A model generated the notes under the pieces. The model saw only the letters and a list, made by a program, of their open reading frames with translations, made no database searches and was not told the DNA's origin. From positions 1 through 64,000 of the forward strand of contig JBCBRH010000004.1 in assembly GCA_039819785.1 (NCBI GenBank): 64,000 nucleotides of DNA. Reading direction: 5' to 3'. Positions 54,385 to 63,215 of this stretch are shown here, piece by piece (the first letter of the stretch is position 1; each line of letters starts with the position of its first letter). The DNA is from JBCBRD01 sp039819785 (lineage in GTDB: Bacteria; Pseudomonadota; Alphaproteobacteria; Rhizobiales; Hyphomicrobiaceae). The position numbers and the translations under genes are program-made.

Positions 54385-56136
54385 ATGGCGCGTCTCAACG
54401 TGGCCGATAGAGCGCGAATAGCTGGCGTCTTTGCCGATGGCGCCAAGCGATCCGCCTTAGCCAACGCCTTGGCGTCCCCACTTCTGCGATGGCGCTACAG
54501 CGCGGCTGCCACTGGCGAATTCCTTATTATCCCGCAGGTTTTGCGCTGCCCCGATCCAAGCTTCTTCAATGAACTTCGATTGGGAGAAGTCGGCCTGGCC
54601 GGTCAGTATGCATGCAGCGCCAACCGCAAGAACGTCTTCGACATCCAGCCCCCCAGTCTGCAATGGCAGCAGGAACTTCATGGGTTTTCGTGGTTGCGTC
54701 ACCTGGAGGCTGTCGATGAACCCGAGGCCACCGAACTAGCCAGAGATATCGTGTTCAGCTGGCTTCAGCGCAGCGCCACCGGCATCGATAGCGCAGACCC
54801 CTGCGAGGTGACCGCAAGGCGCATCATGTCCTGGATCTCCCATGCGCCGCTGGTCCTGGATGGCGCAACTGATCATCAACACGAACGCTATGTTGCAGCG
54901 TTGGGAAAACAGCTCGCGCATGTCTCGGCCACGTGGCGGAACGCAGCGCCGGGGGCCAATCGGCTAACCTGCCTAATCGCACTCTGCCTCGGCAATCTCT
55001 CCCTTGGCGGTTACGACACGCAGCTTCCCGACGCAGTCAGGCGGTTGGAGGAAGAACTGGTCCAACAGGTGATCGCGGTCGATGGTCATATCGCGCGAAA
55101 CCCCGCCACCATGGTGCTGATCCTGCTGGACCTGTTGCCACTGACGCAATGCTTCAAGGCGCGCGACATCGAAGCTCCAGACGCCGTCGTGCGGGCTTGC
55201 GAAAGCCTTTTGCGCACATTGCGTCATATGCAGTTGGGCGACACGGGTCTGGCCCGCTTCCACGGCATGGGCCCAGCCTCGCCAGCCGAATTGGCAACGG
55301 TTCTAGCCTATGACGATTTGGCTGATCCATCCCGCGCAAGCCTTTCACCGCTGCAGCGGAATGGTTACGCACGCTTGGTTTCAGGCGACTCGATTGTGGT
55401 CATGGATGTTGGCAAACCACCACCGTTTGAACACTCCGGCGGAGCCAATGCAGGCTGTCTGTCTTTTGAGTGGAGTTATCAAACCTTCCCCATCCTCGTG
55501 AACGGCGGCGTCCCAGCCGGCAACAATGCCATTCAGGTTTTGGCCGCCCGCTCAACGGCCAGCCACAATACACTCCGATTGAACGACGAGTCCTCATCCG
55601 AGCTGGTCAAGCATGCGCGCCTCAGCTCGACACTCGGCGCAACCCCATTGAGGAACCCGTCAAACGTCACGCTTCACACGGAAATTTTCGCTGACGACGA
55701 TCATGTCTTTGCCGATCCCGGTGAAATCGAAGTCATAGGGCTTGAAGCCAGCCACGATGGATATCTTGAGCGGCACGCCTTGATCCACACCCGCCGTATC
55801 GCGCTTCACGACCAGGGTCTGTCCCTCATCGGGACGGACACCCTGACAGGTCACAGACAAACTGTCCGCCTATCCAGAGATCTGCCCTTCGCGGTTCACT
55901 TCCATCTGCACCCTTCAGCAACGGCACGCCTCATCGAAAATGGCCGGCGCATCGAAATTCGCTTTGCCAATGAAAAACGTGCGCGGTTTCAAGTCACCGG
56001 TGCTTCGCTCGGGATCGAGCCTGGCCAGTTTTATGCCGCAACATCCGGCCCTAAGCCAACGCAGCAAATCGTTCTGCGCGGCTCGACATTCGGTGAAACC
56101 CAGATCGATTGGTCGATTGCCGTTGACAAGGGCTGA
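54385..56136 (+). CDS. Heparinase II/III family protein
   Basis: A 583-residue protein with an alpha-helical N-terminal part and a C-terminal heparinase II/III beta-sandwich domain (about 330-560). Recognised pieces are CLSFEWSYQTFPILVNGG, ARSTASHNTLRLNDESSSEL, HDGYLERHALIHTRRI and FPFAVHFHLHP-like AVHFHLHPSATARL. No signal peptide is evident. Members of this clade, found before purH in most Rhizobiales, may cleave uronic-acid-containing polysaccharides; substrate unproven. It follows rsmB after a 170-bp gap. Confidence 0.88.
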   Translation: MARLNVADRARIAGVFADGAKRSALANALASPLLRWRYSAAATGEFLIIPQVLRCPDPSFFNELRLGEVGLAGQYACSANRKNVFDIQPPSLQWQQELHGFSWLRHLEAVDEPEATELARDIVFSWLQRSATGIDSADPCEVTARRIMSWISHAPLVLDGATDHQHERYVAALGKQLAHVSATWRNAAPGANRLTCLIALCLGNLSLGGYDTQLPDAVRRLEEELVQQVIAVDGHIARNPATMVLILLDLLPLTQCFKARDIEAPDAVVRACESLLRTLRHMQLGDTGLARFHGMGPASPAELATVLAYDDLADPSRASLSPLQRNGYARLVSGDSIVVMDVGKPPPFEHSGGANAGCLSFEWSYQTFPILVNGGVPAGNNAIQVLAARSTASHNTLRLNDESSSELVKHARLSSTLGATPLRNPSNVTLHTEIFADDDHVFADPGEIEVIGLEASHDGYLERHALIHTRRIALHDQGLSLIGTDTLTGHRQTVRLSRDLPFAVHFHLHPSATARLIENGRRIEIRFANEKRARFQVTGASLGIEPGQFYAATSGPKPTQQIVLRGSTFGETQIDWSIAVDKG

Positions 56137-56310
56137 GCCTCCGGAAAGCCAAAGCCACCTTGCACCAGCGCATATCCATCGGTCGGGTTTTTCAGACCGG
56201 CGCGGACGTGATACCCGGTGCGCAAGCAATGGCAACAGTGTGAACACTGGCGTGGCGTGAAGGCCTCCAGCAAGCCAGATGACAGTATTAAAGAAACAGG
56301 ATCGTAAGGC

Positions 56311-57903
56311 ATGAAAGACGACGCCCGAAAAGTGGCCCGAGCATTGATTTCCGTCTCGGATAAATCAGGCCTCATCCCGTTTGCACAGGCCCTTCATGAT
56401 ACCGGCGTCACACTGATCTCAACGGGGGGGACCCGGTCCGCGATTGCCGAGGCCGGCCTGCCGGTAGAAGACGTGGCCAGCGTCACCGGTTTTCCCGAGA
56501 TGATGGACGGCCGACTGAAAACACTGCACCCGCGTGTCCATGGCGGCCTGCTCGCCATCCGTGAAGACGCAACCCATATGGCCAGCGCCAAGGAACATGG
56601 CATCGACGCGATCGACCTGCTGGTGGTCAATCTATATCCATTCGAGGCGACGGTCGCGGCTGGAAAGCCATTCGAAGACTGCATCGAGAACATCGATATT
56701 GGCGGCCCGGCTATGATCAGAGCCGCTGCCAAAAACCATGACGCCGTGGCCGTCGTCGTCGATCCATCGGACTACGAAACCGTTCTGCGGGAACTGGCGC
56801 AAAACGACGGCGCAACCACATCGCCGATGCGGCGCAGCCTGGCGGCCAAGGCCTACGCCAAGACAGCATCTTATGATGCCGCGATCTCGAATTGGTTCTT
56901 GGCCGAAACGGGCAACGTCTCCCCGGACTACCGCGCGTTTGGCGGTCGCAAGGCCAATGAATTGCGCTATGGCGAAAACCCTCACCAATCCGCCACGTTC
57001 TACGTCACGGGCGAAGCGCGCTCCGGCGTGGCAACCGCTGTCCAGCACCAAGGCAAGGAGCTGTCTTTCAACAACATCAATGACACGGACGCAGCGTTTG
57101 AATTGGTATCGGAGTTTTCGGGTCAATCCGCACCCGCGGTTGCCATTATCAAGCATGCCAATCCGTGCGGCGTTGCCATGGGCGCCACGCTGAAAGAAGC
57201 CTACCTCGCAGCACTCAGATGCGATCCCACAAGTGCCTTCGGCGGCATCATCGCTCTCAATCAGGAAATAGATGCCGAAGCTGCTGAAGAAATGACAAAA
57301 ATTTTCACCGAAGTGGTGATCGCACCTTTTGCATCCGATGCGGCGCGAACGATCTTCTCGGCGAAGAAAAACCTTCGCCTTCTGACAACGCGTGGGTTGG
57401 CCGACCCCATGTCGCCAGGCTTGGATGTGCGCACTGTTTCCGGCGGTTTGCTGGTCCAGACGCGTGACAGCGGTCACGTCGACGAGGCCGGCCTCAAGGT
57501 CGTGACCAAGCGTGCGCCAACCGAGCAGGAAATGAGCGATATGCTATTTGCCTTCAAGGTCGCAAAGCACATCAAATCAAACGCCATCGTCTATGCAAAA
57601 GACGGCGCCACCGTCGGCATCGGAGCGGGCCAGATGAGCCGCATCGACAGCGCCCGCATCGCTGCCTGGAAAGCTCTGGAGGCAGCCAAGGCCTTGGGGT
57701 CCGACACGCCCCTGACACAAGGCTCGGTTGTCGCCTCCGACGCATTCTTCCCATTCGCAGATGGATTGATCACGGCGGCCGAAGCCGGAGCCACCGCGAT
57801 TATTCAGCCCGGCGGCTCCATGCGCGACGATGAGGTGATCGCGGCTGCAGATGAGCGGGACCTTGCGATGGTGTTCACCGGTATGCGCCATTTCCGTCAT
57901 TAG
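56311..57903 (+). CDS. purH: Bifunctional AICAR formyltransferase / IMP cyclohydrolase
   Basis: Catalyses the last two steps of IMP synthesis. The 530-residue product has the N-terminal cyclohydrolase (MGS-like) domain (about 10-150, ALISVSDKSGLIPFAQAL, ISTGGTRSAI, GRLKTLHPRVHGGLL) and the C-terminal transformylase domain with ELRYGENPHQSA, the catalytic Lys-His in AIIKHANPCGVA and the terminal AMVFTGMRHFRH. Full length, no oddities. GNAT follows 25 bp later. Confidence 0.97.
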   Translation: MKDDARKVARALISVSDKSGLIPFAQALHDTGVTLISTGGTRSAIAEAGLPVEDVASVTGFPEMMDGRLKTLHPRVHGGLLAIREDATHMASAKEHGIDAIDLLVVNLYPFEATVAAGKPFEDCIENIDIGGPAMIRAAAKNHDAVAVVVDPSDYETVLRELAQNDGATTSPMRRSLAAKAYAKTASYDAAISNWFLAETGNVSPDYRAFGGRKANELRYGENPHQSATFYVTGEARSGVATAVQHQGKELSFNNINDTDAAFELVSEFSGQSAPAVAIIKHANPCGVAMGATLKEAYLAALRCDPTSAFGGIIALNQEIDAEAAEEMTKIFTEVVIAPFASDAARTIFSAKKNLRLLTTRGLADPMSPGLDVRTVSGGLLVQTRDSGHVDEAGLKVVTKRAPTEQEMSDMLFAFKVAKHIKSNAIVYAKDGATVGIGAGQMSRIDSARIAAWKALEAAKALGSDTPLTQGSVVASDAFFPFADGLITAAEAGATAIIQPGGSMRDDEVIAAADERDLAMVFTGMRHFRH

Positions 57904-57927
57904 TTTCGATCCAAAACGCAGCCCTGA

Positions 57928-58455
57928 ATGAGCGCGCCCGAACCTAAACCCGATCAGACAGATAACGTGAGGCTCCGCCCTGCCAACGAAGGCGATTGGC
58001 CTGAGTTGAAACGCTGGTTGGCGTTGCCTGGCGTGGTTCAATGGTGGGGAAGTGCAAACGCGGTCGAAGCTGAAATCAGGATCGTGTTTGAAACGCCATC
58101 AGCGGTCGCCCGTATCATCCAGCTTGATGGTCGGCCGATTGGCTATGCACATGCGATCGACTCCACGCATTGGGGACAGGACCTGCCCAATGGCATGCCC
58201 CGGGGGACTTACGATGTGGATTGCCTGATCGCTGAACCGCATCACCGCGGGCGTGGGATCGGCAGACGGGCCGTCGAGATGCTGGTGGATGAGGTGTTCG
58301 CAACCACGCTTTGCATTGCCTGCAGCGTCACGGTCCCAGTTCGAAATGAGACGGTCGTCCGGGCCTACGAGAAAATAGGTTTCCGGTGGGTCGAGGTCTT
58401 CGATGACCCAGAGGTCGGACCAAGTTGGCTGATGCTGAAACACCGTCCATCCTGA
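57928..58455 (+). CDS. GNAT acetyltransferase, AAC(6')-like
   Basis: A 175-residue GNAT with the acetyl-CoA loop HHRGRGIGRRAVEML (R/Q-x2-G-x-G/A) and the aminoglycoside 6'-N-acetyltransferase-like pattern LRPANEGDWPELKRWLALPGV at the start, GTYDVDCLIAEP before the loop and VRNETVVRAYEKIGFRWVEV after it. Similar chromosomal genes are common in alphaproteobacteria. Whether it acetylates aminoglycosides or another amine is not known. It is likely co-transcribed with purH. Confidence 0.85.
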   Translation: MSAPEPKPDQTDNVRLRPANEGDWPELKRWLALPGVVQWWGSANAVEAEIRIVFETPSAVARIIQLDGRPIGYAHAIDSTHWGQDLPNGMPRGTYDVDCLIAEPHHRGRGIGRRAVEMLVDEVFATTLCIACSVTVPVRNETVVRAYEKIGFRWVEVFDDPEVGPSWLMLKHRPS

Positions 58456-58535
58456 GGCTGACCGGCCCGCCCCCGTGTCGCGTCCAGCGCTGTCCGACGA
58501 ACGTGCACCACTGTTCGGAATATGAGAGCAGCGCA

Positions 58536-58569
58536 TAAAAAACGGCGGCTGCCCGAAGGCGCCGCCGTT
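58536..58569 (-). terminator. Rho-independent terminator of the pqqA transcript
   Basis: On the minus strand AACGGCGGC pairs with GCCGCCGTT across a GC-rich loop, followed by T6. It lies 24 bp after the pqqA stop, so the peptide gene ends its own transcript. Confidence 0.85.
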
Positions 58570-58592
58570 CCATCGTCAATAACGCGTTGGCG

Positions 58593-58682
58593 TTAGATGA
58601 TGTCGATGTCAGCTGGCAGGTAGCTCGTGACTTCGAGGCCGACTTCCTGCTCGCGAACCTGTGGCTTGGTCCATGTTTTCAT
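58593..58682 (-). CDS. pqqA: Coenzyme PQQ precursor peptide PqqA (orphan)
   Basis: A 29-residue peptide with N-terminus MKTWTKPQV and the hallmark E-V-T-S-Y (Glu17, Tyr21), the ExxxY pair that PqqE cross-links and from which pyrroloquinoline quinone is built. The residues after the Tyr, LPADIDII, form an acidic C-terminal tail as in methylotroph and rhizobial PqqA. A strong ribosome-binding site GGAGGA lies 7-8 bases before ATG 58682, and a terminator follows the stop, so it is a monocistronic unit. No pqqB, C, D or E is in the window; they would have to be elsewhere or supply in trans. It is too short for standard gene finding. Confidence is high because motif, Shine-Dalgarno sequence and terminator all agree. 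Confidence 0.87.
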   Translation of the reverse strand: MKTWTKPQVREQEVGLEVTSYLPADIDII

Positions 58683-59107
58683 AGTTTGTTCCTCCAGTTG
58701 GTTTTTTTGTCTTCCGCAGCAGCATTAGCGTGCTGCACTCCGACTACGCCAATCGTATTTCAACAATCCAGCCATAAGTCAACATTATCGCTGAAACGTT
58801 ATTCCATAAGAAGCGCTATGTTATTTCATATCACTTTGTGAAGTGACCTTTGCAGGGTTCGAGCGCTACGCGCAGAAAAATGACGTGGTTTACCATGCGT
58901 TTACCAAGCATCAGGGCAACGCTTAGCCGAGTTGGAAGACTGTCGTACTTTGAGGTGCGGAGGGGTGTCAGACACTGGGACGAACGTGAGGGCGTGTCCT
59001 GGACTGACGTCGGTGTTGTGAGGCGCCTCCTGGTACTTTAGTTCAGCCGTCTGATTTCCAGCGCCTGGGCAAGTGCCATTCACCCAACCTCGTCTGGAGT
59101 TTGCCTC
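58683..59107. other. Upstream region of pqqA and the repeat-protein gene
   Basis: About 425 bp hold the divergent promoters of pqqA (minus) and the secreted repeat protein (plus). The first 150 bp are AT-rich (for example TTATTCCATAAGAAGC near 58799), fitting a strong pqqA promoter. No gene or RNA is recognised. No exact operator could be defined. Confidence 0.4.
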
Positions 59108-59863
59108 ATGAAAGTTGCCATGTTTGCCATCGCCACTGCCGTTGGCGGTCTGATGGCCATGTCCGTCGCCCCTGCCGAAGCCGGCAGCCGCGACCGCGAT
59201 TGTCTGTTCCGCTGTGGAAAGATGATCGAACGGACCGCACCTGTCCGTCACGTTGCACCGCGTCCTGTCCGTCGTGCACCATCCTACAAAATGGTCGAAA
59301 AACGGGTGATGGTCCAACGCGGTCATCGCGAATATGTCCGCACCCCGGCCGTCTTTGAAGAGCGCGATGTGCGCGTTATGGCAAAGATGCCGCGCGTCCG
59401 GTTCCATCGCGAGCCTGCGGTTTACAAGACAGTGATGAAAAAAGTTCTCGTGACGCCGCGCCGTGTAAACTATGTCCGCACGGCTCCCGTGACGAAGGTC
59501 GTCCACAAGCAGGTCCGCGTCAGTCGCGGCGGCATGCGCCTTGAGCGTTGCGAAAAGCACGGCCGCCGCAGCCTTTGCCGCGTTCACACAGAGCCAGTTT
59601 ACAAGACAGTGCCCCGTACCGTGGTCGTCGAACGTGGAGGCCTGAAGCGCCACGTAACGCCTGCCGTCTACCGGGAAATGCCTGTGAAGGTGCGCGTCAG
59701 TGGTGGCCGGGTCAAAGCTGTCCGCGAGCCCGCTCAGTACACGACGGTGAAACGCAAGGTTCGCGTCAAACCTTCAAGCTTCCAGGTCATCAACCATCCA
59801 CCTGTCTATGAAACGCGCACAGTGAAAGTGCGTGACGGACTGTTCAGCCGCTGGCAACGCTAG
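59108..59863 (+). CDS. Secreted basic repeat protein with PAVY/YKTV units
   Basis: A 251-residue protein with a signal peptide (MKVAMFAIATAVGGLMAMSVA, cleavage after AEA). About seven imperfect units of roughly 25-35 residues follow, each with a pattern like P-x-V-Y-K-T-V-x-x-x-V-x-V. Examples are SYKMVEKRVMVQRGHREYV, AVYKTVMKKVLVTPRRVNYV, PVYKTVPRTVVVERGGLKRH and PVYETRTVKVRDG. Cys pairs occur early (DCLFRCG) and in the middle (LERCEKHGRRSLCRV). The protein is very rich in Arg, Lys and Val. Related YKTV repeats occur in envelope proteins of several phyla, but I know no function. A strong terminator follows. Confidence 0.78.
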   Translation: MKVAMFAIATAVGGLMAMSVAPAEAGSRDRDCLFRCGKMIERTAPVRHVAPRPVRRAPSYKMVEKRVMVQRGHREYVRTPAVFEERDVRVMAKMPRVRFHREPAVYKTVMKKVLVTPRRVNYVRTAPVTKVVHKQVRVSRGGMRLERCEKHGRRSLCRVHTEPVYKTVPRTVVVERGGLKRHVTPAVYREMPVKVRVSGGRVKAVREPAQYTTVKRKVRVKPSSFQVINHPPVYETRTVKVRDGLFSRWQR

Positions 59864-59924
59864 GCCCAATAATCCGCAAACGGGTCCATTTCGGGGGTGA
59901 ACCTGCGCCCCAAACACATACAGG

Positions 59925-59965
59925 AAAACGGGGATGCCGCATGAGACTGCAGCATCCCCGTTTTT
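59925..59965 (+). terminator. Rho-independent terminator after the repeat-protein gene
   Basis: AACGGGGATGC pairs with GCATCCCCGTT around CGCATGAGACTGCA and is followed by T5. It ends the transcript of the secreted repeat protein about 65 bp after its stop. Confidence 0.88.
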
Positions 59966-60185
59966 GCGAAGATCGGCGCGACGCAGTATGCATTCGGTCC
60001 GCAAGACAGTCTTTTTGAGATGAAAAGCTAAGCTGGTCGTGCTTTCGTCACGGTCACGCGCCAAAGCTGCCCAAACTGGGGCAAGGCAGTTTTGATGCAG
60101 GGGACAAAGCTCTATTGTGGTCTGGCTCGCAAGTTCGAGCTGGAGTGGACGGGGCGTAGCGTAGATTTGGGGGACTGTGCGTTCG

Positions 60186-61085
60186 ATGCGCAATACAATC
60201 GCCGTGATGAATACAAAAGGCGGTGTCGGGAAATCGACTCTCGTTCTTGGGCTGGCCGAAACCCTGTCATCTGAACTGAACAAGACGGTTCTGGTTATCG
60301 ACAGCGACAGCCAGGCAACGCTTTCCAGCATGCTGATGACGGTCAACAATCTGTATGCGCTTCAGCGCGACGGCTCGACCATAGTGGACTATCTGGTGGC
60401 CCGCGTCCTGCGTGAAACAGAAGCCGATTGGGCCAATTTCATCGCCCGCAACGTCTCCGATGTCGACGATGCCAGATCGATTTACCTGCTGCCCAGTGAC
60501 ATGCAGCTTACGCTGTTTGAACGTGAAGTCTCCAAGGAGGGCCGCCACGCAGCCCTGCGCTCGTCCATCACTGAACTGCTGGCCGCGGTTCGCAGCGTGT
60601 TTGATATCGTGATCATCGATTGCCCACCGGGCTTGTCCATCCTGACCGAAAGCTGGTTGCGCGAAGCCGATTTCCACATCGCACCGACCAAAGCCGATTA
60701 CGTTTCGGTTTGCGGACTGGAAGTCTTCCGGCGGTTCAAGGCCCTCAATCCCGAAATGGGCTTTGCGGACAACCTCGGCGTCATCGTGAATATGATGGAA
60801 GCAAGTTCTGCAAACGACGTCGAGTATCTGAAATGGCTGCGCGCGACGCCTGAAAATCGATGCTTCGACGCCGTCATCCCCCGGCTCAACGCGCTACAGG
60901 ACGCGGCCCGCTTCCGGACCGAGCGTCGATCATTCCCAGCCAAATACCCAGGCCATGTCGGACGAGCGATGCGGGATTTTGCCACCGAAGTGCTGCAGCG
61001 AGTAGAGGAAGCCAATGCGCAAGCGGCAGTGGCAGCACCAGTCGAGGCTGTCAATCAGCCAGAAACCGTGAACGCAGGCGGGTAA
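60186..61085 (+). CDS. Orphan ParA/MinD-type ATPase
   Basis: A 299-residue member of the ParA family with deviant Walker A KGGVGKST (11-18), LVIDSDSQATLSSML (Walker A' region) and the Walker B IIDCPPGLSILT. No ParB, parS site or replication gene is adjacent, and the gene does not resemble chromosomal parA. The C-terminal 30 residues are Ala/Val/Glu-rich. ATG 60186 is chosen because GGGGGA lies about 12 bases upstream, while a GTG at 60177 would be too close to it. Orphan ParAs often position envelope, chemotaxis or carboxysome cargo; the cargo here is unknown. A GC hairpin (61101-61118) follows. Confidence 0.85.
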   Translation: MRNTIAVMNTKGGVGKSTLVLGLAETLSSELNKTVLVIDSDSQATLSSMLMTVNNLYALQRDGSTIVDYLVARVLRETEADWANFIARNVSDVDDARSIYLLPSDMQLTLFEREVSKEGRHAALRSSITELLAAVRSVFDIVIIDCPPGLSILTESWLREADFHIAPTKADYVSVCGLEVFRRFKALNPEMGFADNLGVIVNMMEASSANDVEYLKWLRATPENRCFDAVIPRLNALQDAARFRTERRSFPAKYPGHVGRAMRDFATEVLQRVEEANAQAAVAAPVEAVNQPETVNAGG

Positions 61086-61165
61086 ACACACGTCCTGCAC
61101 GCGCGGGGCAGTCCGCGCAGCCACCCAGACCGTGTCTGCAACTGTTCCAGCACTGTTTGGTAAAT

Positions 61166-61240
61166 TGGAGCGGGCGATGAGATTCGAACTCACGACCCTC
61201 ACCTTGGCAAGGTGATGCTCTACCCCTGAGCTACGCCCGC
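61166..61240 (-). tRNA. tRNA-Gly (anticodon GCC)
   Basis: A 75-base tRNA on the minus strand with encoded CCA. The acceptor arm GCGGGCG pairs with CGCCCGC, the D arm contains TAGCTCAGGGGTAGAGCA, the anticodon arm is TCACC-TTGCCAA-GGTGA with anticodon GCC, and the T arm contains GTTCGAATC. It reads GGC and GGU codons. Confidence 0.96.
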
Positions 61241-61457
61241 ATCCATGGGTCATCTGGCATTAACCTTGCCAGCGAGCAGCGGTTATGGCTCAACTGCTAT
61301 ACGAATGCAAGCCCACTGATGGGGCTCCGCGTAACCACTGCAACCCCAAACCTAGCGCAAAAATGTTAACGCCTTTCCGCACAGGCAGAAGCCACGTTGC
61401 ACGTCCACTATTTCGCGGAAATAGAAGCCGTCGTTACTCACCTACGGGTCGAAAGTC

Positions 61458-62027
61458 ATGCCAGCTGATACGTCAAAACCTGAAGACACACCGCCGTTTC
61501 CAAATCCGGGCAACAAGCCTGTAGATGGACTGTTAAGGCTGGAAGCTCGGCTGAGAGAACTTGGCATTCCCTTCAAAACGCACCATCACCCACCCGTCTT
61601 TACAGTGGCGGAAAGTGACGATCTGCATCGCCAGATCAACGGCGCACACACCAAAAACCTGTTCCTGAAGGATGCTAAAGGCAGGCTGTTCCTTATCATC
61701 GCCCACCACGCGACCGTCGTGGCGCTCAAAACTCTCCACAAGTCTATCGGTGCGGCGAGGTTCAGCTTTGGCAAGGCAGACCTGCTGAAAAGCGTGCTTG
61801 ATGTCGAACCCGGGTCCGTCACGGCCTTTGCGGTCATGAACGATCCCGAAGGGCAAGTCACCGTCATCCTGGACAAGGTTCTGGCGGAAGCTGAGATCAT
61901 CAACGCTCATCCCTTGCGAAATGACGCCACCACGAGCATTGCGCGCGACGACCTTTTGCGGTTTTTAGCAGCACACGGCCACGAACCGACCATTCTGGAC
62001 CTCACAGCAGCCGGCTCGGACAGCTGA
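61458..62027 (+). CDS. ProXp-ala/YbaK-family aminoacyl-tRNA deacylase
   Basis: A 189-residue protein of the prolyl-tRNA synthetase-associated (YbaK/ProX) domain family, which hydrolyses mischarged Ala-tRNA(Pro) or Cys-tRNA(Pro) in trans. Family features are GAHTKNLFLKDAKGRLFLI, with the catalytic-site Lys in TKNLF, RFSFGKADLLKSVLDVEPGSV and NAHPLRNDATTSIARDDLLRFL. The closest pattern is that of the bacterial ProXp-ala type. It is followed 200 bp on by the thioredoxin-like gene. Confidence 0.88.
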   Translation: MPADTSKPEDTPPFPNPGNKPVDGLLRLEARLRELGIPFKTHHHPPVFTVAESDDLHRQINGAHTKNLFLKDAKGRLFLIIAHHATVVALKTLHKSIGAARFSFGKADLLKSVLDVEPGSVTAFAVMNDPEGQVTVILDKVLAEAEIINAHPLRNDATTSIARDDLLRFLAAHGHEPTILDLTAAGSDS

Positions 62028-62226
62028 TGTCGGATTATGATCGGGAACTAAAGGCAAATGGCGAGGTTGAGCTAAAAAGCGTCCAAACCAACCAAGCTTA
62101 AGGGCACATCTGGTCGCGATCAGGACTTGAGCCGAGGAATTCTGGCATTATGTCCACGCCGCAGGCAGTAACGCCGGACGCATGGCATGACCCACCCACG
62201 CGGGCGCAACAAAGGAAATTAGCACG

Positions 62227-63141
62227 ATGATTCTTGGTGCGCCGAATGGCGAACAACAACCCGGCGCGGCGGCAGACGTCATAAAGGACGGCACGACGGC
62301 GTCTTTCGCTGCCGATGTAATCGAGGCGTCCGCGACGGTCCCCGTCATTGTAGACTTCTGGGCGTCCTGGTGTGGTCCCTGTAAGCAGCTCACACCCGTC
62401 TTGGAAAAGGTCGTCCAGTCCTACGGCGGGAAGGTGCGCCTTGTAAAAATCAATACCGACGAGCATCCCGGCATTGCCGGTCAGCTTCGCGTGCAGTCCC
62501 TGCCAACTGTCTACGGCTTCAAGGATGGCCAACCCATCGACGGATTTGCAGGCGCACAAACCGAAACCGTCATCCGCGAATTCTGTGACCGTCTCGTCGG
62601 GGCCAGCGCCGAAAGCCAGTTGGCAGAGGTCTTGGCAGCTGGCGAACAGGCGATTGAGGCCGGTGATCTGCAGGCCGCGGCCGAAATTTTTGCAGCCGTC
62701 CTCCAGCAGGATCAGCAAAATCCGAAGGCCTTGGCCGGGCTCGCACAGTGCTACCTGAAAAGCGGCGACGTGGCACGCGCCGAACAGACAATCCAGCTCG
62801 TTGCCCCCGCGCATAAAAACGACAGCGACATCCAGGCCGTCCTCGCAGCTATCGCTCTGAGCCAGAAGGCCCAGGATACCGCCCCGGCAAGTGAACTGGA
62901 AGCTGCGGTGGCCGCTAATCCGTCCGACCATCAGGCTCGTTATGATTATGCTTTGGCGCTGTCTGGCCAAGGCGATAAGGCGGGCGCGGTTGCACAATTG
63001 CTTGAAGTTGTGAAGCGCGAACGCTCGTGGAACGAAGAAGCCGCTCGAAAACAACTGGTCGAATTCTTTGAGGCCTGGGGTCCTAAGGACCCTGCCACAC
63101 TTGAGGGCCGCAGACGATTGTCGTCGCTTTTGTTTTCGTGA
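62227..63141 (+). CDS. ybbN: YbbN-like thioredoxin with TPR domain
   Basis: A 304-residue fusion of an N-terminal thioredoxin domain with active site CGPC (49-52, in WASWCGPCKQLTPVLEK) and a C-terminal TPR-like helical domain (about 130-300, DLQAAAEIFAAVLQQDQQNPKALA). E. coli YbbN (CnoX) is a chaperedoxin that lacks the first Cys; this protein keeps the full pair and should be redox active. The chaperone role is inferred from homology. ATG 62227 is supported by the near-constant spacing to the thioredoxin fold. Confidence 0.9.
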   Translation: MILGAPNGEQQPGAAADVIKDGTTASFAADVIEASATVPVIVDFWASWCGPCKQLTPVLEKVVQSYGGKVRLVKINTDEHPGIAGQLRVQSLPTVYGFKDGQPIDGFAGAQTETVIREFCDRLVGASAESQLAEVLAAGEQAIEAGDLQAAAEIFAAVLQQDQQNPKALAGLAQCYLKSGDVARAEQTIQLVAPAHKNDSDIQAVLAAIALSQKAQDTAPASELEAAVAANPSDHQARYDYALALSGQGDKAGAVAQLLEVVKRERSWNEEAARKQLVEFFEAWGPKDPATLEGRRRLSSLLFS

Positions 63142-63215
63142 TCAGCCGAATGCCGGGCCAAGGTTGGTTACGGTCGATGAGGTCTGAGGTTCAAACGCCC
63201 TGAAGGGACGAACGA

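Noticed and set aside
56632..57477. 281-codon frame antisense to purH
   Set aside because: Overlaps a strongly supported purH; composition is that of a codon shadow.
58901..59653. 250-codon frame antisense to the repeat protein
   Set aside because: The plus-strand frame has a signal peptide, ordered repeats and a terminator; the antisense frame has none of these.
62098..63054. 318-codon frame antisense to the YbbN-like gene
   Set aside because: The plus-strand frame shows thioredoxin and TPR motifs; the reverse frame is a shadow with no recognisable domain.
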